NCBI GenBank assembly: GCA_024276395.1
Contig: JAJRXH010000040.1
Span: forward strand, 1 to 9,531
Direction: 5' to 3'
Origin: an archaeon
GTDB lineage: Archaea > Asgardarchaeota > Heimdallarchaeia > Hodarchaeales > S146-22
DNA: 9,531 nt
Each line of letters opens with the position of its first letter. Position 1 is the stretch's first letter. This document shows, in pieces, positions 7,018 to 9,531 of this stretch. The translations under genes were made by a program, and so were the position numbers. The notes under the pieces are model-generated. The model saw nothing but the letters and a program-made list of their open reading frames with translations, was not told where the DNA came from and did not search any database.

Positions 7018-7054
7018 AAGCTATTAATCATTCTTTCCAAGCGATTAATAGCTT
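7018..7054. repeat. Perfect 12-bp inverted repeat
   Basis: AAGCTATTAATC (7018-7029) and its exact reverse complement GATTAATAGCTT (7043-7054) are separated by 13 bp. T5 completes the plus-strand side, but no plus-strand gene ends here. It sits about 60 bp upstream of the TATA-like box of the 326-residue gene, so an operator or the stem of a short RNA is possible. Confidence 0.85.
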
Positions 7055-7245
7055 TTTCAATAGAACATGAGCAACAGCAAGATGGGACGAAAGGAAAACA
7101 ACTACTAACATGCTGAACGACACTTTTTCATTAACAATTCAAGACACATTTCACTATATTTCTATCGCCATTGAGAGTTACCAATTAGTAACTGCTGGTA
7201 AATGACCCTGCCTAAATGTAATATACAATTTTGATTAATTAGATG

Positions 7246-7289
7246 CCTTGAAAACCTTGAAAAAATTGTAAGAGTAAAAAATTTCAAGG
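7246..7289 (-). terminator. Stem plus T-tracts after the membrane protein gene
   Basis: CCTTGAAA (7255-7262) pairs with TTTCAAGG (7282-7289), and CCTTGAAAA is also directly duplicated at 7246-7263. The minus strand carries two T6 tracts between and beside the arms. It begins about 39 bp after the stop of the membrane gene at 7328, a sensible place for termination. Confidence 0.45.
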
Positions 7290-7327
7290 ATGTTAAATCT
7301 TTGAGAACAGTGTTTTGAAACTAAGGA

Positions 7328-8101
7328 CTAGTTTATTCCAAGCAGCGAAAGTATTATTGGCAAAAGATACGACAAAGCTAAATCGCGGATGACATTCCAG
7401 TTGATTGGCCATTCCTTTCCTTTAGTGACTAATTCATAAATCTGAATTTGTTCTAACCACGATAACCTTGATAAATGAAGCGTATCGCTGGTAATCATGT
7501 GTTTTTGACCCTGAAAAAGTGCGGCATTTAGATTGAGATCCCTTGCAAGCAAGATGAGCATTGTATTTTTCGTGGTTTGCATGCTTTTGTGAAAACCAAA
7601 GAGAAAAATGACGATAAAAAATAATCCTAAAATTGTCATTAAACCATAAAACGAAACATACCAAACAATAGAATTTCGATTAAAACCAAGGACTAAGGTG
7701 GGAAGAGCCAAGATGGTCACTGAAATTATCCAAAAGCTGATGCCAAGTCCCGCTAAAGAGGCAACAGGTCGTAATCCAGAAAAAATGGCGGAAATTTTTA
7801 ATGGGATCTCTTTTACGTCGTGATGAAAAATCTTAACGACCATGACTACTTGATAAATGATGGATCCAAAGAGAAACAATCCCCAAACAGCAACTAGCCG
7901 TTCAAGATAAAAATTAATACTATAATATCCAGAAATGACATAAAAAGTAGTGATGATAAAGTAAGCTGCGCTCAAAATGATTCCGGAAAGTAATGTCCTT
8001 CTTTTGGAAAATATGGTCTGAAAATAACGGGCAAATAATTGATATAACTCTGTTTCTCCAACATCAACGTCATGACGTATCTCGAAAGGTATTTTTTTCA
8101 T
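7328..8101 (-). CDS. Seven-helix membrane protein, C-terminal part after a frameshift
   Basis: This frame continues the 8070-8402 protein after a one-base shift at two A7 tracts. Counting from the ATG at 8101 (257 residues), membrane segments lie at about 36-57, 69-92, 113-138, 148-170 and 238-255. Two conserved-looking patterns stand out: FSGLRPVASLAGLG before the third segment, and WPINWNVIRDLALSYLLP leading into the last. I recall similar GLxPLG and WPfd...llP patterns in widespread uncharacterised prokaryotic membrane proteins, but know no function. The frame is open upstream to 8212, but that stretch overlaps the better-supported frame of the N-terminal part and is probably not translated. 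The DNA is strikingly AT-rich compared with the genes on either side. Joined, the protein is about 357 residues. Confidence 0.8.
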   Translation of the reverse strand: MKKIPFEIRHDVDVGETELYQLFARYFQTIFSKRRTLLSGIILSAAYFIITTFYVISGYYSINFYLERLVAVWGLFLFGSIIYQVVMVVKIFHHDVKEIPLKISAIFSGLRPVASLAGLGISFWIISVTILALPTLVLGFNRNSIVWYVSFYGLMTILGLFFIVIFLFGFHKSMQTTKNTMLILLARDLNLNAALFQGQKHMITSDTLHLSRLSWLEQIQIYELVTKGKEWPINWNVIRDLALSYLLPIILSLLGIN

Positions 8102-8402
8102 TTTTTTCGATGAAAATAATGTAAAATACGGGAAGTACCACTGCAGCAGTAACATCTCTCCAGTAAAAAACATTATAAGGATTAAATGTGAAGGGCGTTC
8201 CCAGATATACACGAGTAATGAGTTTCAAGGTGAACAGTAATGCAAAATAAATGATGAGGACCACGAGACTAGCTGAAAGATACTTGCAAACTCCGAATTT
8301 TCTATTAAAAATAGTCAAGATTGTTTCTATTGGATTTGTTATATCCGAAAATTGGGAATGAGCTGGAAATGAATTGTCCACTTCACCGACCGATATCTTC
8401 AT
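8070..8402 (-). CDS. Seven-helix membrane protein, N-terminal part before the frameshift
   Basis: ATG at 8402 has the best expression signals in the window: AAGGAGGTG 5 nt upstream and a TATAAAAA box about 45 bp upstream. Residues 1-40 are a soluble head. Membrane segments lie at about 41-63 (YLSASLVVLIIYFALLFTLK) and 83-98 (DVTAAVVLPVFYIIFI). The useful sequence ends near residue 100 at FIEK, inside the A7 tracts. After that the frame reads NEKNTFRDTS and stops, while the other frame continues KKIPFEIRHDVDV. From start to final stop is 1075 nt, one more than a multiple of three, so a single extra A explains the break. If the lesion is real, a two-helix peptide is made; if it is a sequencing error, this is one intact gene. 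Confidence 0.75.
   Translation of the reverse strand: MKISVGEVDNSFPAHSQFSDITNPIETILTIFNRKFGVCKYLSASLVVLIIYFALLFTLKLITRVYLGTPFTFNPYNVFYWRDVTAAVVLPVFYIIFIEKNEKNTFRDTS
8092..8107 (-). other. Frameshift site: A7-TG-A7
   Basis: The minus strand reads A7 (8101-8107), then TG, then A7 (8092-8098). The two halves of the membrane protein overlap exactly here, and losing one A from either tract restores one frame. Such tracts are common sites of sequencing error, replication slippage and transcriptional slippage. Confidence 0.8.
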
Positions 8403-8407
8403 GATTA

Positions 8408-8416
8408 CACCTCCTT
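8408..8416 (-). promoter_or_regulatory. Near-perfect Shine-Dalgarno AAGGAGGTG
   Basis: It lies 5 nt before the ATG at 8402 and fixes the start of the membrane protein. Its quality shows that leadered, Shine-Dalgarno-driven initiation operates in this organism. Confidence 0.85.
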
Positions 8417-8446
8417 GACGATTTCTACTCTCCGTGAACTATTTGA

Positions 8447-8454
8447 TTTTTATA
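8447..8454 (-). promoter_or_regulatory. Archaeal TATA box of the membrane protein gene
   Basis: The minus strand reads CTATAAAAATC, close to the archaeal consensus. Transcription should begin near 8425, giving a leader of about 22 nt that includes the ribosome site. The upstream BRE position is not strikingly purine-rich. Confidence 0.65.
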
Positions 8455-8557
8455 GGATGTGATAAGTTAAGACATCTGTTTCCTTTGAGAAGAACATCAA
8501 AATGGTGATCATTAGAAATCAAGAGATCCTCTCCTTGCTCATCGCTTCTTTTCACAA

Positions 8558-8800
8558 ATGATAAATTCCCATTCTCTTTCTTATATATCTTTCATTAAAT
8601 ACTGTGAAATTTATATATCTTTCATTAAATACTGTGAAATACACGACGCTATCAATCTTTGTCACTTGATCAGAATGCCTAAAGAGGATATTAAAAACGA
8701 TAACATCCAAATTAGTCACGATATCCACAAGAATTTCCATGGAACAATGGCATTACTTAAAGAAAAAAGTAACCAAAAAAGAAAAGAAATTCAACAATGA
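8558..8800 (+). CDS. Possible 80-residue protein with a duplicated 10-residue segment
   Basis: The plus-strand frame opens at ATG 8558 and ends KEKSNQKRKEIQQ. The N-terminal part carries YISFIKYCEI twice in a row from an exact DNA duplication; the C-terminal half is lysine-rich and hydrophilic (MPKEDIKNDNIQISHDI). There is no ribosome site and no recognised domain. It would diverge from the membrane gene across 155 bp. It is the only complete plus-strand frame that looks protein-like. The opposite strand over the same region also has a 62-codon frame, so neither is secure. Confidence 0.3.
   Translation: MINSHSLSYISFIKYCEIYISFIKYCEIHDAINLCHLIRMPKEDIKNDNIQISHDIHKNFHGTMALLKEKSNQKRKEIQQ
8581..8640. 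repeat. Exact 30-bp tandem duplication
   Basis: Positions 8581-8610 and 8611-8640 are identical over 30 bp, beginning TTATATATC and ending CTGTGAAAT. Exact identity points to a recent slippage or unequal exchange. The length is a multiple of three, so the plus-strand frame stays open across it. Confidence 0.95.
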
Positions 8801-8889
8801 AATTTGAACTTCAGATGTAGTTTAGAATAAAAATTCATTCTTAACATTCCATTGACCTTTATTAAAGTGCTCATCACCGATTTTTTGGA

Positions 8890-8906
8890 ACAAGAATTCT
8901 TCTTGT
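8890..8906. repeat. Short perfect inverted repeat, 7-bp arms
   Basis: ACAAGAA and TTCTTGT flank a 3-base loop, 45 bp after the stop of the nuclease-like gene. It has no T-tract on the minus-strand 3' side, so it is not a classical terminator. It might stabilise or end that transcript. Confidence 0.4.
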
Positions 8907-8950
8907 CAATGCTCGACATCCATTCTTGTGTTTTGGCCCGTTCAAGATTT

Positions 8951-9531
8951 TCAAGTTGATTCGCTGGCTAATCGTTCTTGAATTTCTTGTCGAGTTAGTA
9001 GTTCAATGCCAGCAACTCGAAGACGCCGCAGCGCCACCTCTACTATTCGTTCGTCAATATCCGTCGTTACCAATGCTAGCAATCCCTCAGGCGCATCTGG
9101 ATATAACCGACGCAAAAATTGTACTTTCTTGACGAACTTGTCCACCTTATCCAAATCTCTCAAGATTCCCGTGACTTCCACGGCAACCAATGGTTTCAGG
9201 CTAAAAATATCTAATTCCACGATAGTCGAGTCGACGTGGACGATTCCTTGCTTGTCCACGAATCTCGCGTTACGGAGCAAGGTGAAATTCTCGAATCCAC
9301 GAGAAATGAGTTCACGTCTCACGAAAGTCCAGACTAATCCCTCAAAATTCGATCCCATATAAGAATGAAGGTCTCTTAGCATGTTTTCCACGCGTTGCAA
9401 GGTCTTCTCATTTCGTTTAAACCGTTGATCTACCTTCTCAAATCGTTCGTTCATCTCGCGAATGAGCGCCTCGAACCGTTGATCTACCTTCTCAAATCGT
9501 TCGTTCATCTCGCGAATGAGCGCCTCGAACC
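8951..9531 (-). CDS. Coiled-coil plus PD-(D/E)XK-like nuclease-fold protein, N-terminus outside window
   Basis: The frame is open to the window edge, so the start lies beyond 9531; the ATG at 9508 is internal to a repeat. The visible 192 residues begin with 18-residue coiled-coil repeats (MNERFEKVDQRFEALIRE) and a linking helix. From about residue 50 of the 9508 frame a compact domain follows: FEGLVW (E56), HVDSTIVELD (E99, D100), LVAVEVTG (E111), then KVDKFVKKVQFLRRLYP. This layout matches the uncharacterised DUF3782-like family of coiled-coil proteins with a restriction-endonuclease-like fold, where the second strand normally reads VEVK. Here K is T (T113), so catalysis is doubtful unless a lysine from the next helix substitutes. 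Function is unknown; defence or DNA repair is only a guess. Confidence 0.85.
   Translation of the reverse strand, partial: FEALIREMNERFEKVDQRFEALIREMNERFEKVDQRFKRNEKTLQRVENMLRDLHSYMGSNFEGLVWTFVRRELISRGFENFTLLRNARFVDKQGIVHVDSTIVELDIFSLKPLVAVEVTGILRDLDKVDKFVKKVQFLRRLYPDAPEGLLALVTTDIDERIVEVALRRLRVAGIELLTRQEIQERLASEST
9420..9531. repeat. 54-bp exact tandem repeat in the coiled coil, running off the window
   Basis: Positions 9421-9474 and 9475-9528 are identical, and 9529-9531 start a third copy. The unit encodes 18 residues, about five helical turns, which keeps one helix face in register. More copies may lie beyond the edge. Confidence 0.95.

Larger units (their letters stand above)
6910..7327. 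other. 418-bp AT-rich gap with two stem structures and no gene
   Basis: No open frame of useful length lies here. The right half is very AT-rich. It contains the promoter of the 326-residue gene, a 12-bp inverted repeat, and a CCTTGAAAA repeat and stem region just after the membrane gene. I see no tRNA or other structured RNA that I can name. Confidence 0.55.

Noticed and set aside
7018..7058. Stem followed by T5 read as a plus-strand terminator
   Set aside because: No plus-strand gene lies upstream, so there is nothing for it to terminate.
8092..8107. Programmed -1 frameshift at A AAA AAT
   Set aside because: The join needs a +1 shift. A -1 slip at either tract leads to a frame that stops and does not give the membrane protein.
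8102..8212. N-terminal 37 codons of the longer membrane frame starting at ATG 8212
   Set aside because: They overlap the better-signalled frame from 8402, which encodes the matching membrane segment; the reading becomes sensible only after the A7 tracts.
8581..8640. CRISPR-like repeat
   Set aside because: Only two copies, directly adjacent with no spacer, and no cas genes.
9006..9362. 118-codon plus-strand frame
   Set aside because: It lies antisense to the well-supported nuclease-fold domain and has a low-complexity Ser/Thr/Arg composition typical of an antisense frame.
1..9531. tRNA, rRNA or insertion-sequence genes
   Set aside because: I found no tRNA-like T-arm or CCA end, no rRNA signature, no intact transposase and no paired terminal inverted repeats.

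Overview
The window reads as archaeal. At least one gene has a canonical TATA box (TATAAAAA) about 25 bp before the predicted transcript start, followed by a near-perfect Shine-Dalgarno sequence (AAGGAGGTG). Several genes match no family I recognise. A lineage with many orphan proteins, such as an Asgard archaeon, is possible, but no marker gene here proves it. Nearly all convincing coding sequence is on the minus strand.

Layout from left to right. Positions 1-514 hold scattered plus-strand coding fragments in different frames, one with a reverse-transcriptase-like GLGLPIG motif; this looks like a decayed gene. Positions 542-3481/3499 (minus) hold a very large orphan protein of about 980 residues. 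Positions 3703-3906 hold a doubtful small gene. Positions 4104-5103 (minus) hold the most interesting gene: a divergent member of the FtsZ/tubulin superfamily. Its C-terminal half follows FtsZ, but the GTP-binding glycine loop and the first catalytic aspartate are gone. Its first strand is encoded one frame out, just upstream. Positions 5218-5568 hold a 116-residue orphan, preceded by a gap with a strong ribosome site and a 19-codon open frame. Positions 5929-6909 hold a 326-residue protein ending in 15-residue tandem repeats. Positions 7328-8402 hold a seven-helix membrane protein split by a one-base shift at two A7 tracts. Positions 8558-8800 hold a possible small plus-strand gene over an exact 30-bp tandem duplication. 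Positions 8951-9531 hold the C-terminal part of a coiled-coil plus PD-(D/E)XK-like nuclease-fold protein that runs off the window.

How the genes may work together is inference. The 116-residue orphan, the FtsZ-like protein, the small ORF and the 985-residue protein lie in the same direction over about 5 kb. They could form a module built round a tubulin-fold protein that cannot hydrolyse GTP. The palindrome-rich gap before the FtsZ-like gene suggests its own regulated promoter. The 326-residue gene, the membrane protein and the nuclease-like gene each have their own flanking gap and look like separate accessory units.

Two features recur at window scale: one-base frame disruptions in otherwise well-preserved genes (real decay or sequencing error), and recent exact tandem duplications whose lengths are multiples of three (30, 45 and 54 bp).
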